DNA of 64,000 bases from Bradyrhizobium sp. AUGA SZCCT0176 (GCF_018130145.1 NZ_JAFCMB010000008.1:186001-250000); one strand, 5' to 3'. Shown: positions 25,790 to 35,624, counted from the first letter of the stretch. A program made the numbers and translations. Notes: a model not told the origin generated them from the sequence alone.

Positions 25790-26518
25790 CGATTCGACGC
25801 CTCCGAGCAGCTCTCTTACCGCATTAGGACCACAGGGTTAATCGAACCTTAAGGACCCAAAAGCGAAAAGGGATGAGTGTTGCCGTGCTGCGACGCTTCC
25901 CTTGAGTTCCCTTGCACCGGGCGGGCAATCCACGTATGTACGAGGTGCTGACGGCTAATACTCCCGGTTGTGTCGCGTTCAGCCTCCCGGTGCAGCGCCG
26001 GAACCTTCGAAGCCGAAGTTTCCTGCGTCTTTCCCGATCCCCTCCACAGCCAGCGCTGCGCGCGGCTGACACGGAGTGGCGGTTTCGAGCCCGAGCGGCG
26101 TCCGCTCCCAGGTACTAACTTGCAAGGTACTATCTTGCTCCAGGGACGGTTTAAAACACGGCAGAACCGATTATCCGGACCCCCAAACGGTCCGATATGC
26201 GATGGCCGGCGAGCGCTTTGGCGCCGCGCCGGGCCTTCAGCGATAGACAAGGCGGTCAATTTTGCCGCCAACATGTTCAGACGGGCCGACGCTTGATGCG
26301 CCAGACTGTGTTGCCGACCAGGATCCACGGATCGATCGCGCCGATGCGAAGCGAAAGCTTCGCGCGTCGCCTTGTTCCGGTGGGTCCCCGTTCGGCGCGG
26401 CGCCAAGGTTTGCGTTTTGGCCTTCCCCTCACCCCCGAATCAGGTGGACCGTCGCGTCACCGGGCCGCGCAATATGCGCGCGCCTTGCACCGCGCCCGCC
26501 GCCGTCAAGAGCTCCAAA
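25790..26518 (+). promoter_or_regulatory. Long upstream region of rne with structured candidate leader
   Basis: This 729-bp stretch between the divergent amiC and rne genes has no convincing gene. It holds a tandem 15-bp repeat (26110-26124 and 26125-26139, AGGTACTaACTTGCa-type) and a perfect 7-bp hairpin with GAAA tetraloop (26346-26363). RNase E of E. coli regulates its own mRNA through a long structured leader, so a similar leader is plausible, but the transcription start is unknown. Confidence 0.5.
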
Positions 26519-29500
26519 ATGCCCAACAAGATGTTGATCGATGCCACCCACCCGGAAGAGACCCGGGTCGTCGTGGTCCGCGGCAATCGCGTCGAAGAAT
26601 TTGATTTCGAGACCGCCCAGCGCAAACAACTGCGCGGCAATATCTACCTCGCCAAGGTCACGCGCGTAGAGCCGTCGCTGCAGGCGGCCTTCATCGAATA
26701 TGGCGGCAACCGCCACGGCTTCCTAGCCTTCAGCGAAATCCATCCCGACTATTACCAGATCCCGGTCGCCGACCGGCAGGCACTGATCGAGGCCGACGAA
26801 CGCGCCCATCGCGAGGCCGAGGAAGAGAGCGAGAACCGCTCCTCCAACCGTCACCGCGGCCGTTCGCGCCACCGCAACGCCCGCCGCCGCGGCCATGGCG
26901 AGCGAGTCCAGAGCGACGTCGTCGACAACGCCGCGATCGATCCGGCGCAGGCCGCCCAGCCCTATGAAGGCGAGGCGCAGCGCTTGCATGAAGGCGCGCA
27001 CCCCGACGAAGCCCACGCCCATGATGCCGATCACCATCCCGCCGATACAGCCGGCCACGATCATGAGCACGTTGCGCATGATCACGACGATCATTCGCAT
27101 GAACATGGTCGTCCCCAGGAAGACCACGTCCAAGATCACGCCCCTGATTATGCCGCGGCCGAAGCCCCGGTAGCCTCATTGCAATCCGATGCGGCACCGG
27201 TTGAGGCCGTCGCCGCGCCGGCAGAGACAACGGCCAGCGCCGAAAGCCACGAGGATCATGCGCATCACGACGAGCCGGCGCATGACGCACGGCACGACGA
27301 CGAACACGCGCTCGAAAACGCCGCCCATGCCGATGATGCGCCGCGCGCCGAGCATGCCGGCGAGGAATACGCCGCCGCCTCCCACGAGGATCGTGCCCCC
27401 GCGCCGGAAGGCGACGAGCAAGACGACGAAGCGCAGGACGATGAAGACGATGGCGACGATGCCGAAGAGGAAGTCGTCGAATCCGTCGGTGGCGACGATG
27501 TGCTCGAGGAAGTGCCGGAGCGCGCCTTCCGCCCGCGCCGCCAGTACAAGATCCAGGAAGTCATCAAGCGCCGCCAGGTCATGCTGGTGCAGGTCGTCAA
27601 GGAAGAGCGCGGCAACAAGGGCGCGGCGCTGACCACCTATCTGTCATTGGCCGGCCGTTACGCCGTGTTGATGCCCAACACCGCGCGCGGCGGCGGCATC
27701 AGCCGCAAGATCACCTCGGCCCAGGACCGTTCGCGGCTCAAGGAAGTGGTGCAGGATCTCGACGTGCCCGAGGGCATGGGCATCATCCTGCGCACCGCCG
27801 GTGCCTCGCGCACCAAGCCCGAAATCAAGCGCGACTTCGAATATCTGATCCGCATGTGGGAAACCGTGCGCGACATGACGCTGAAGTCGCAGGCGCCGAC
27901 GCTGGTCTACGAGGAAGGCTCGCTGATCAAGCGTTCGCTGCGCGACCTCTACAACAAGGAAATCGACGAAATCCAGGTCGCCGGCCAGGCCGGCTATGAT
28001 GAAGCCCGCGACTTCATGAAGATGCTGATGCCCTCGAACGTGCGGGCGGTCCGGCAATATCGCGACGGCCAGCCGCTGTTCTCAAGGATGGGCGTCGAGA
28101 GCCAGCTCGATGCGATGTTCTCGCCGACGGTGCAATTGCGCTCGGGCGGCTACATCGTCATCAACCAGACCGAAGCTTTGGTCTCGATCGACGTCAACTC
28201 CGGCCGTTCGACCCGCGAGCACCACATCGAGGACACCGCGCTCAAGACCAACCTCGAAGCCTCCGAGGAAGTCGCGCGGCAGCTGCGTCTGCGCGATCTC
28301 GCAGGCCTGATCGTCATCGACTTCATCGACATGGACGAGAAGCGCAACAACCGCGCGGTCGAGCGCAAGTTGAGCGACTGCCTGCGGCAGGACCGCGCCC
28401 GCATCCAGGTCGGCCGCATCTCGCATTTCGGCCTGTTGGAAATGTCACGCCAGCGCATCCGCGCCAGCGTGCTGGAGAGTTCGACCGAGCCCTGCGCACA
28501 TTGCGGCGGCAGCGGCCATGTCCGCTCGGTGTCGTCGGTGGCACTGCAATTGCTGCGCGGCATCGAAGAAATTCTGATGAAGGGCGCGACCCACAATCTG
28601 GTGGTGCGCACCCGCACCGACGTCGCGCTCTACGTCCTCAACCACAAGCGCGGACATCTGCGCGATCTCGAAAACGCCTTCAAGGTCACGCTTGCGGTGG
28701 TCGCCGATCCCACCGTGGCCGGCCAGCAATCGTTCATCATCGATCGCGGCGAACAGGTGCACACGCTGGAAGCAGCCAAGGCCTTGCTCGCAGCGCAGGC
28801 CGCGGCCTCCCCGTCCCAGGTCGAGGAAGCCTATGACGACGAAGAGCCGTTCGACATCGAAGGTGAAGTCGAGACCGAAGAGACCGAAGGTCTGACCGAG
28901 GAAGCCGCAGGCGGCGAAGAAGTCGCCGGTGAAAGCGAAGCCGACGGCCACCGCCGCAAGCGGCGCCGGCGCCGCCGCGGCCGTGGTGAGCCGCGTGAAG
29001 GCGGCGCCCCGCGCGAGGACAATGACGCCCTGCGCGTTGCACCCGAAAGCGCTGATGGCGCGGTCGCGGTTGCCGACGACGGCGAAGCCGAAGCCGACGA
29101 CGACGAGGGCGACGAACAGGGAGCTGTTGCGCGCGGCGAACAGGGACCAAACGGCGAGCGGCGCCCGCGCCGTCGCGGACGTCGCGGCGGACGCCGCCGG
29201 CGTGGCGGCGGACCGGAAGACGGTCTCGCCGGATCGATCTCCGACGAACTCGGACCGACCCCGGTTTCGGAAGTCACCAGCGCGGTTGCCGATTTCGACG
29301 GCCCCTCGGCTGAGCCGGCTCCGACATTGGTTGAACCCGAGCCCGTTTCGCAGCCGCCGCAACCGCAGTGGCAGCCCGCGGAGCACGCCTCGCCCGAAAC
29401 CGTCAGCAGCGCGCCGACGCCGACGCCCGAGGAAACCGCACAGGAGGCCGACCGGGCCGCCGCGCGGCGGCGTTCGACGGTGCGCGAAAAAGTCTCGTTC

Positions 29501-29668
29501 CTGACCAGCGCCCCGTCCGAGCCAGCACCGGCCGTCAGCCATAGCGAGGCGGAGCCGGCGGCAACGGCCCCTGCTCCCGCGCCCGCTGAACCCGCGCCTG
29601 CCGCAACCAGCGAAGCCGCGCCGCGCAAGGCCGGCTGGTGGTCACGGCGTTTCGGCAGCGGCGAGTAA
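26519..29668 (+). CDS. rne: Ribonuclease E/G with His/acid-rich insert in the S1 domain
   Basis: The 1049-residue endoribonuclease starts the decay and processing of many RNAs. The S1 RNA-binding domain begins at about 40 (RGNIYLAKVTRVEPSLQAAF), is interrupted at about 92-340 by an Arg-rich then strongly His/Asp/Glu-rich segment, and resumes near 343 (YKIQEVIKRRQVMLVQVVKE). The catalytic core follows: INQTEALVSIDVNSG with the metal-binding Asp, DLAGLIVIDFIDMD, and the zinc-link CAHC (C659, C662). The C-terminal third alternates acidic patches with Arg-rich RNA-binding blocks (RRKRRRRRRGRG). The ATG at 26519 is adopted; MLID at 26531 is also possible. A terminator follows at 29690. Confidence 0.96.
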   Translation: MPNKMLIDATHPEETRVVVVRGNRVEEFDFETAQRKQLRGNIYLAKVTRVEPSLQAAFIEYGGNRHGFLAFSEIHPDYYQIPVADRQALIEADERAHREAEEESENRSSNRHRGRSRHRNARRRGHGERVQSDVVDNAAIDPAQAAQPYEGEAQRLHEGAHPDEAHAHDADHHPADTAGHDHEHVAHDHDDHSHEHGRPQEDHVQDHAPDYAAAEAPVASLQSDAAPVEAVAAPAETTASAESHEDHAHHDEPAHDARHDDEHALENAAHADDAPRAEHAGEEYAAASHEDRAPAPEGDEQDDEAQDDEDDGDDAEEEVVESVGGDDVLEEVPERAFRPRRQYKIQEVIKRRQVMLVQVVKEERGNKGAALTTYLSLAGRYAVLMPNTARGGGISRKITSAQDRSRLKEVVQDLDVPEGMGIILRTAGASRTKPEIKRDFEYLIRMWETVRDMTLKSQAPTLVYEEGSLIKRSLRDLYNKEIDEIQVAGQAGYDEARDFMKMLMPSNVRAVRQYRDGQPLFSRMGVESQLDAMFSPTVQLRSGGYIVINQTEALVSIDVNSGRSTREHHIEDTALKTNLEASEEVARQLRLRDLAGLIVIDFIDMDEKRNNRAVERKLSDCLRQDRARIQVGRISHFGLLEMSRQRIRASVLESSTEPCAHCGGSGHVRSVSSVALQLLRGIEEILMKGATHNLVVRTRTDVALYVLNHKRGHLRDLENAFKVTLAVVADPTVAGQQSFIIDRGEQVHTLEAAKALLAAQAAASPSQVEEAYDDEEPFDIEGEVETEETEGLTEEAAGGEEVAGESEADGHRRKRRRRRRGRGEPREGGAPREDNDALRVAPESADGAVAVADDGEAEADDDEGDEQGAVARGEQGPNGERRPRRRGRRGGRRRRGGGPEDGLAGSISDELGPTPVSEVTSAVADFDGPSAEPAPTLVEPEPVSQPPQPQWQPAEHASPETVSSAPTPTPEETAQEADRAAARRRSTVREKVSFLTSAPSEPAPAVSHSEAEPAATAPAPAPAEPAPAATSEAAPRKAGWWSRRFGSGE

Positions 29669-29689
29669 GCGAACTGAACCCAAAAGAAA

Positions 29690-29719
29690 AACCGCCCGGC
29701 AAAACCGGGCGGTTTTTTA
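29690..29719 (+). terminator. Rho-independent terminator after rne
   Basis: ACCGCCCGG (29691-29699), a five-base loop, CCGGGCGGT (29705-29713) and a run of T. The 9-bp stem is perfect. It lies between the convergent rne and dctA genes. Confidence 0.93.
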
Positions 29720-29751
29720 TTGCATCAGGACGGTCCCGAAGACGCCGACCG

Positions 29752-31080
29752 TCAATCGGTCGTCAGCGCCGTCGCCATGTCCGCCGGATCGATCTGCCTG
29801 TCGAGATTGGCGTGCAGCTTCTCTTGGTCGAGTTCGCCCTCCCACCACGACACCACTATGCAGGCGACGCCATTGCCGCAGAGGTTGGTCAGCGCGCGGC
29901 ACTCGCTCATGAACTTGTCGATGCCAAGCACGATGGCCATGCCGGGCACCAGCCGCGGATCGACCACCGCGAGCGTCGCCGCCAGCGTGATGAAGCCCGC
30001 ACCTGTTATGCCCGAGGCGCCCTTCGAGGTCAGCATCGCCACCAACAGGATGGTGATCTGCTGGCCCATCGTGAGATCGAAACCGAGCGCCTGCGCAATG
30101 AACAGCGTCGCCAGCGTCATGTAGATGTTGGTGCCGTCGAGGTTGAACGAATAACCGGTCGGCACCACCAGGCCGACGACCGATTTCGAACAGCCGAGCC
30201 GCTCCAGCTTTTCCATCAGCGAAGGCAGCGCGCTCTCGGACGACGAGGTGCCGAGCACGATCAGCAGCTCATCCTTGATGTAGGACAGGAACTTGAAGAT
30301 CGAGAAACCGACCGTGCGGGCGATGGTGCCGAGCACGATAAAGACGAACAGCGCCGCGGTGACATAGAAGGTCGCGATCAGCCCGACCAGGTTCACGATG
30401 GCGCCGGTGCCGAACTTGCCGATGGTATAGGCCATGGCGCCGAACGCGCCAATCGGCGCGGCCCTCATCACGATCGCGATCACGCCGAACACCGCATGCG
30501 CTGCGTCGTCGATGAAGGAACGCAGGCTATGGCCACGCTTGCCGAGCGCCATGACTGAAAAGCCGAACAGGATCGAAAACAGCAGCACCTGCAGGATTTC
30601 GCCCTGCGCGAAGGCGCCGACGACGGTGTCGGGAATGATGTGCAGGAAGAAATCGACCGACTTCTGGGCCTCGGCCTGCTTGGCAAAGCCGGCGACCTTG
30701 GCCGCGTCAGCCATCGCGCCGCCAAAGCCATGGCCCGGCTTGACCACATTGCCGATGAGCAGCCCGATCATCAGCGCAAAGGTCGAGACGATTTCGAAAT
30801 AGACCAGCGCCTTGATGCCGATGCGGCCGACCTTCTTGGCGTCCTGGATATGGGCGATGCCCGACACCACGGTGCAGAAGATGATCGGCGCGATCACCAT
30901 CTTGATCAGCTTGATGAAGCCGTCACCGAGCGCCTTGATCCAGTCGTTGGTCGCGAGCGCCGGCCACAGCCAGCCGGTCAGCGCGCCGAGCACGATGGCG
31001 ATCAGCACCTGGACGTAGAGAATCTTGTACCAGGGCCTGCCTGCGCTCACCGGCGCTTCAGCCGCAATCGTTGCCGCCAT
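29752..31080 (-). CDS. dctA: C4-dicarboxylate:cation symporter
   Basis: The 442-residue protein of the DAACS family imports succinate, fumarate and malate. It shows about eight helices and the two re-entrant hairpins of the family, with serine-rich LGTSSSESALPSLMEKLERLG, GYSFNLDGTNIYMTLA and the MLTSKGASGITGAGFITLAA segment. The start at 31080 is chosen because GGGAG lies 9 nt upstream and the result matches DctA length (E. coli 428 aa); the frame is open to 31119. Related glutamate carriers are the alternative, but the sequence reads as DctA. Confidence 0.93.
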   Translation of the reverse strand: MAATIAAEAPVSAGRPWYKILYVQVLIAIVLGALTGWLWPALATNDWIKALGDGFIKLIKMVIAPIIFCTVVSGIAHIQDAKKVGRIGIKALVYFEIVSTFALMIGLLIGNVVKPGHGFGGAMADAAKVAGFAKQAEAQKSVDFFLHIIPDTVVGAFAQGEILQVLLFSILFGFSVMALGKRGHSLRSFIDDAAHAVFGVIAIVMRAAPIGAFGAMAYTIGKFGTGAIVNLVGLIATFYVTAALFVFIVLGTIARTVGFSIFKFLSYIKDELLIVLGTSSSESALPSLMEKLERLGCSKSVVGLVVPTGYSFNLDGTNIYMTLATLFIAQALGFDLTMGQQITILLVAMLTSKGASGITGAGFITLAATLAVVDPRLVPGMAIVLGIDKFMSECRALTNLCGNGVACIVVSWWEGELDQEKLHANLDRQIDPADMATALTTD

Positions 31081-31196
31081 GACGTCTACTCCCGTTCGAC
31101 CTGCGGCGTTCTGCCACACCCCCGCCCGCTAGCACAGCCAAATTATTTCGGCCAGCGGAAATCGGTGGCGTTGCGCCGGTGTCCGAACGGGATCGG

Positions 31197-31802
31197 TCAG
31201 CGGCGGTCGAATGGGCGGCGGAACAAAGGTACGAGCGTAGCGCCGAGCGCGTTCTTGATCAGCGACGCCGCGATGAACGGCGCTATGCCGACCAGCCATG
31301 CCTTTTCTACGCCGAGCTTGATGCCAAATGCCAGCCAGACAAACCCGGCGGCAAGAATGATGACGTGGCCGAGTCCCATGGCGACGAAAAGCAGGGGTAC
31401 TGACCGATCCCAGCCACGCTCGCTCAGCCATCCCGTGACGAAGGCCGCCGCCACGAAGCCGTAAAGATATCCGGCCGTGGGACCGAGCAACGGCGCAAGA
31501 CCGCCGACGGGGCCTGCAAACACCGGAAATCCGATCGCACCTTCGGCGAGATAGGCCACAACCGTTGCGCTGCCGAGGCGCCAGCCATAGGCCGCCCCGA
31601 TCATCAATACGACCAGCGTCTGCAGCGTCATCGGCACGTAGGGCAAAGGCAGATTGACCTTCGCCGACAGGGTCAGCAGCGCGGTTCCCAATGCAATCAG
31701 GATCACGCCGCGCATCAGTCCGGATCGATTTACGGGATGCGGCCACAGAACGGCGGCGAGCGGAAAATGCGGTGCAACGGCAGGCTGAGATGTGTCGGAC
31801 AA
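31197..31802 (-). CDS. bioY: BioY, substrate-binding component of the biotin ECF transporter
   Basis: The product is 201 residues with about six helices and the BioY motifs NLPLPYVPMTLQTLVVLMIG and LLGPTAGYLYGFVAAAFVTGWL. BioY binds biotin and works alone or with the BioMN energising module; no bioM or bioN is adjacent. The start is a TTG at 31802, with GGGGA at the correct distance and the expected N-terminal length; the longer frame to 32051 reads into the neighbouring aminotransferase gene. Biotin is the cofactor of the AccB protein encoded about 8 kb away. Confidence 0.92.
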   Translation of the reverse strand: MSDTSQPAVAPHFPLAAVLWPHPVNRSGLMRGVILIALGTALLTLSAKVNLPLPYVPMTLQTLVVLMIGAAYGWRLGSATVVAYLAEGAIGFPVFAGPVGGLAPLLGPTAGYLYGFVAAAFVTGWLSERGWDRSVPLLFVAMGLGHVIILAAGFVWLAFGIKLGVEKAWLVGIAPFIAASLIKNALGATLVPLFRRPFDRR

Positions 31803-31857
31803 GATGGTTCCCCGATTTAGATGGCAGATATGGATGAGTGATGGTGGCTGATGCGCT

Positions 31858-33045
31858 CTACCCGAGCCACTTCGCGATGCGGCCCACGGCTTCGCGCATC
31901 TCGTCGGAAGAGCGTGCATAGGAGAAGCGCACAAAGGCGCGTCCGTGGATCGGGTCGAAATCGACGCCCGGCGTAGCCGCGACGTGCGCCTTCTCCAGCA
32001 TCCGGCCGGCGAATTCAAAGCTGTCGGACGTGAATTGCGAGACGTCGGCATAGAGATAGAACGCGCCGTCGGCCGGCAGGAAATTGGTCAGGCCGGCCTT
32101 CGGCAATCCATCGATCAGGATGCGACGGTTCTCCTGATAGCCGCGCTTGATCGCTTCCATTTCCGCGGCCCCCTCGAACGCGGCCTCGGCTGCGATCTGC
32201 GACAGCGTCGGCACCGAGATCGACAGGTTCTGCTGCAACCGCTCGATCGGCCGCACCAGCGGCTCCGGCACCACCATCCAGCCGACACGCCAGCCGGTCA
32301 TGCAGAAATATTTCGAGAACGAATTGATCACCAAGGCCTGTGGCGACAACTCGGCGGCGGACACCGCCGGAAATGCGTAATCGAGGCCGTGATAGATCTC
32401 GTCCGAGATGAAGCGAATGCCGGCGCTGTCGGCCGCCGCCATCAGGCTCGTGAGCGCTTCGCGGGACATCATGGTTCCCGTCGGATTGGCGGGACTGCCG
32501 ACCAGCACGCCCTTGAGCGGCGTCTTGCGATGCGCCGCCAGCAACGCTTCGCCGGTCAGCGCGTGGCGCGTCTCGCTCGTGGTCTCGATCAGCACCGGCT
32601 CGCAGCCGAGCGCGGTGAGGATGTGCCGATACGGCGGATAACCGGGCACGGTCACCGCCACGCGGTCGCCCGGTTCGAACATCGCAAGGAAGGCCAGGAT
32701 GAAACCGCCCGACGAGCCCGTGGTGACCACGATCCGCTCGGGATCAACGCTGCAGCCGTAAGTATCGCGGTAGTGCCGGGCGATGCGCGCGCGCAGAGAC
32801 GGAATGCCGAGCGCGGAGGTATAATCGATCCGGCCGTCGTCGAGCGCGAGACGCGCCGCCGCCAGCGCGGTCTTTGGAGCTGACGCAGCCGGCTGGCCGA
32901 CCTCCATGTGAATGACGTGGCCGCCGGCCGCCTCGATGCGGGCCGCCGCCGCCATCACGTCCATCACCATGAAAGGTGGAACATCGCTCCGGCTGGAAGC
33001 CGTTAGCAGGGTTTTCGCAGCGTCTCTAAGAGTCGATTCGAGCAT
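31858..33045 (-). CDS. PLP-dependent class I/II aminotransferase
   Basis: The 395-residue fold-type I enzyme has VGQPAASAPKTALAAA, YTSALGIPSLRARIARHY, SPANPTGTMMS (the Asn contacts PLP), the SDEIYHGL segment and the PLP lysine in NSFSKYFCMTGWRVGW. The C-terminal Arg that holds the substrate carboxylate is in RAFVRFSYA. It transfers amino groups between amino acids and 2-oxo acids; aspartate or aromatic specificity is possible but not decided. ATG at 33045 is preferred over the TTG at 33057. The order with bioY (56 bp apart, same strand) suggests one transcript. Confidence 0.9.
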   Translation of the reverse strand: MLESTLRDAAKTLLTASSRSDVPPFMVMDVMAAAARIEAAGGHVIHMEVGQPAASAPKTALAAARLALDDGRIDYTSALGIPSLRARIARHYRDTYGCSVDPERIVVTTGSSGGFILAFLAMFEPGDRVAVTVPGYPPYRHILTALGCEPVLIETTSETRHALTGEALLAAHRKTPLKGVLVGSPANPTGTMMSREALTSLMAAADSAGIRFISDEIYHGLDYAFPAVSAAELSPQALVINSFSKYFCMTGWRVGWMVVPEPLVRPIERLQQNLSISVPTLSQIAAEAAFEGAAEMEAIKRGYQENRRILIDGLPKAGLTNFLPADGAFYLYADVSQFTSDSFEFAGRMLEKAHVAATPGVDFDPIHGRAFVRFSYARSSDEMREAVGRIAKWLG

Positions 33046-33130
33046 CACTATCTGCAATTTGATCGGCTCGCGCCGATTTCGAGTTCCGGCACCCGTTAAC
33101 GCCCCAGACTGGCCGTATTCGGTGGCTCCT

Positions 33131-33219
33131 TATAGCGCTTTCAAGCCAAGTGGATACCGGTCCGCGGGAAGAAAAAAGCGTCAAAACAAGAGACTGGCGT
33201 TCGGTTCTGATTTAATCAG
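33131..33219 (-). repeat. Dispersed repeat copy 2
   Basis: This stretch matches, in opposite orientation, the tail and first palindrome arm at 14583-14685 (shared blocks include AAGTGGAT, CCGGT, GCGTCAAAACAAGA and TTCGGTTCTGATT). Its second palindrome arm is degraded. It lies between the divergent aminotransferase and M48 protease genes. Confidence 0.8.
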
Positions 33220-33282
33220 GGCTGCCCGGCCCGACCGCCGATTGACCGCCAGTTCCGCCGCCAACGCCCAATAGATTGCTTC

Positions 33283-34683
33283 ATGCTGTTCCGCCTCGCG
33301 CACCGCAAAACGACGTTGAAACTGACCGCCCTCGCCACGGCGGCCGCGCTTGTCATGACGCCGACGCTCGCGGCGGCCCAGAATAAGGGCCCCCCGGTGC
33401 TGCGCGATACCGAGTCGGAGCAATTGCTGCGCGACTACACAAGGCCGATCCTGCGCGCCGCCGGCATGGAGAAGCAGAACATCCAGATGGTGATCATCAA
33501 CGAAGGCGTCTTCAACGCTTTCGTCGCCGACGGCCGCCGCATCTTCGTCAACTATGGCGCGATGATGCAATCGGAGACGCCGAACCAGATCATCGGCGTG
33601 CTCGCGCACGAGACCGGCCATCTGGCCGGCGGTCACCTCGCAAAACTTCGCGAGCGGCTGGCGGAAGCGCAGACCCAGATGATCATCGCGATGCTGCTCG
33701 GCGCCGGCGCCATGGTGGCGGGCACGCGCGGTGGCGGCAATAACGGCCTGGCCAATGCCGGCGCCGCCGCGATGTCGGCACCCGCCGAGGTGATCAAGCG
33801 CACCCTGCTTTCCTATGTGCGGCAGCAGGAGGAAAATGCCGACAAGGCCGGGGTGAAATTCCTCAATGCCACCGGCCAGTCGGCCCGCGGCATGTACGAG
33901 ACCTTCAAGCGCTTCTCCGACGAGAGCCTGTTCGCGGCGCGTGGCGCAGACCCCTACGTGCAGTCGCACCCGATGCCGGCCGAGCGCGTCCGCGCCCTGG
34001 AGGAGCTCGCGCGTTCCAGCCCCTATTGGGACAAGAAGGACGACCCGGCCCTGCAAATGCGCCACGACATGGTGCGCGCCAAGATCTCCGGCTTCATGGA
34101 GCGGCAGGACACCGTGTTCCGGCGCTATCCGCTGTCCAACACCAGCGTGCCTGCGCGTTATGCGCGCGCCATCACCACCTATCTGCATGGCGACCTGCGC
34201 AGCGCGCTGGCCCAGATCGACGGCCTGATCCAGTTGCAACCGGCCAATGCCTATTTCTACGAACTCCGCGGCCAGGCTTTGCTGGAAGGCGGCAAGCCGG
34301 CCGAGGCCATCGCGCCGCTGCGCAAGGCCGCACAGCTTTCCAACAACGCCCCGCTCATCGAGATGTTACTTGGGCAGGCGCTGGTGGCGTCCGACAACAA
34401 GGCCTACACCGAAGAGGCGATCGCGATCCTGCGCTCGGCACTGGCGCGCGAGACCGAAGCCCCGATCGGCTACATGCAGCTCGCGATGGCCTATGGCCGC
34501 AAGGGCGACTACGCGCAGGCCGATCTGGCATCGGCCCAAGCCGCGTACCTGCGCGGCGACAACAAGACCGCGCGCGACCTCGCCTCGCGGGCCAAGACGC
34601 GGTTCGCGATCGGGACCCCGGGATGGGTCAAAGCTGACGATATTGTGAGCGCCAAACCGCTTCCCGGCCAAAGAAGCAACTAG
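33283..34683 (+). CDS. Periplasmic M48 metalloprotease with TPR repeats (BepA-like)
   Basis: The 466-residue protein has a signal peptide (about 1-32) and a peptidase domain with the zinc motif HETGH (H109, E110, H113) and a third ligand in the QQEENADKAG segment. From about 290 to the end are tetratricopeptide-like helices (ANAYFYELRGQALLEGGKPA, PIGYMQLAMAYGRKGDYAQA). In enterobacteria BepA of this layout assists LPS-transport protein assembly and degrades stalled outer-membrane proteins. The neighbouring DsbA-like gene fits an envelope quality-control unit. Confidence 0.93.
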   Translation: MLFRLAHRKTTLKLTALATAAALVMTPTLAAAQNKGPPVLRDTESEQLLRDYTRPILRAAGMEKQNIQMVIINEGVFNAFVADGRRIFVNYGAMMQSETPNQIIGVLAHETGHLAGGHLAKLRERLAEAQTQMIIAMLLGAGAMVAGTRGGGNNGLANAGAAAMSAPAEVIKRTLLSYVRQQEENADKAGVKFLNATGQSARGMYETFKRFSDESLFAARGADPYVQSHPMPAERVRALEELARSSPYWDKKDDPALQMRHDMVRAKISGFMERQDTVFRRYPLSNTSVPARYARAITTYLHGDLRSALAQIDGLIQLQPANAYFYELRGQALLEGGKPAEAIAPLRKAAQLSNNAPLIEMLLGQALVASDNKAYTEEAIAILRSALARETEAPIGYMQLAMAYGRKGDYAQADLASAQAAYLRGDNKTARDLASRAKTRFAIGTPGWVKADDIVSAKPLPGQRSN

Positions 34684-34797
34684 CGCCGCTACCGGAAATA
34701 AACTGAGTTGCACTACAACCGAACCTGAACACCCAGCGTATTCCAAGAGCCGGCCTTCAAGCGAACGGCCCGGAACTCGCCACCCAAGGATTTACCG

Positions 34798-35565
34798 ATG
34801 CCTTTGCTCCGTTACCTTGCTTCCGCCCTGCTTGCGATCGCCCTGTGCGGCGCGTCGCTGCCGGCTTCCGCGCAGAGCTTCTCCGATGTCCAGCGCAAAG
34901 ACATCGAGACCATCGTCCGGGAGTACCTGATCGCCCATCCCGAGGTGCTGGAAGAGGCGATGGCCGAACTGACCAGGCGCCAGTCCGCCGCCGAAGCCGA
35001 GAAGCATCAGGCCGGCATCGCCAAGAATGCCAATGCGATCTTCAACTCGCCGCGCAACGTGACGCTCGGCAACAAGGACGGCGACGTCACCTTCGTCGAG
35101 TTCTTCGATTACAATTGCGGCTACTGCAAGCGCGCGATGCTCGACATGATGGAATTGATGAAGGGCGATCCCAAGCTGAAGGTCGTGCTCAAGGAATTCC
35201 CGGTGCTGAGCACAGGTTCAGTCGAAGCCGCCCAGGTCGGCGTCGCGGTGCGGATGCAGGATCCGACCGGAAAGAAATATCTCGACTTCCACCAGAAGCT
35301 GCTCACCGGCCGCGGGGCCGCCGACAAGGCTCGTGCCATGGCGGTCGCCAAGGAAGCCGGCCTCGACATGGCCAGACTCGAAAAGGATCTGGCGAGCCCC
35401 GAAATCCGCGCAACGCTCGAGGAGAACATGAAGCTCGCCGAAGCCATGGGCATGAACGGCACCCCGAGCTATGTGATCGGCAAGCAGGTCGTGATCGGCG
35501 CGGTCGGCGTCGAGACCCTCAAGGAAAAGATCGGCATCGCCCGCTGCGGCAAGGCGACTTGCTGA
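34798..35565 (+). CDS. DsbA-family periplasmic thiol-disulfide oxidoreductase
   Basis: The 255-residue protein has a signal peptide (about 1-25), an N-terminal helical region (DIETIVREYLIAHPEVLEEA) found in ScsC/Com1-like members, and a thioredoxin fold with CGYC (C107, C110) and the cis-proline loop GMNGTPSYVIG. It forms, or with a partner isomerises, disulfides in exported proteins. A second Cys pair ends the protein (CGKATC), which is unusual and might form a disulfide of its own. It follows the M48 protease on the same strand after 114 bp and is closed by a terminator. Confidence 0.92.
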   Translation: MPLLRYLASALLAIALCGASLPASAQSFSDVQRKDIETIVREYLIAHPEVLEEAMAELTRRQSAAEAEKHQAGIAKNANAIFNSPRNVTLGNKDGDVTFVEFFDYNCGYCKRAMLDMMELMKGDPKLKVVLKEFPVLSTGSVEAAQVGVAVRMQDPTGKKYLDFHQKLLTGRGAADKARAMAVAKEAGLDMARLEKDLASPEIRATLEENMKLAEAMGMNGTPSYVIGKQVVIGAVGVETLKEKIGIARCGKATC

Positions 35566-35591
35566 AGCCAGACGCGGATCATTCGACGGAC

Positions 35592-35624
35592 AAAATCCGG
35601 CTGCATCGCAGCCGGATTTTTTTT
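35592..35624 (+). terminator. Rho-independent terminator after the DsbA-like gene
   Basis: AAAATCCGGCTGC (35592-35604), loop ATC, and the perfect complement (35608-35620) running into eight T in all. Confidence 0.93.
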
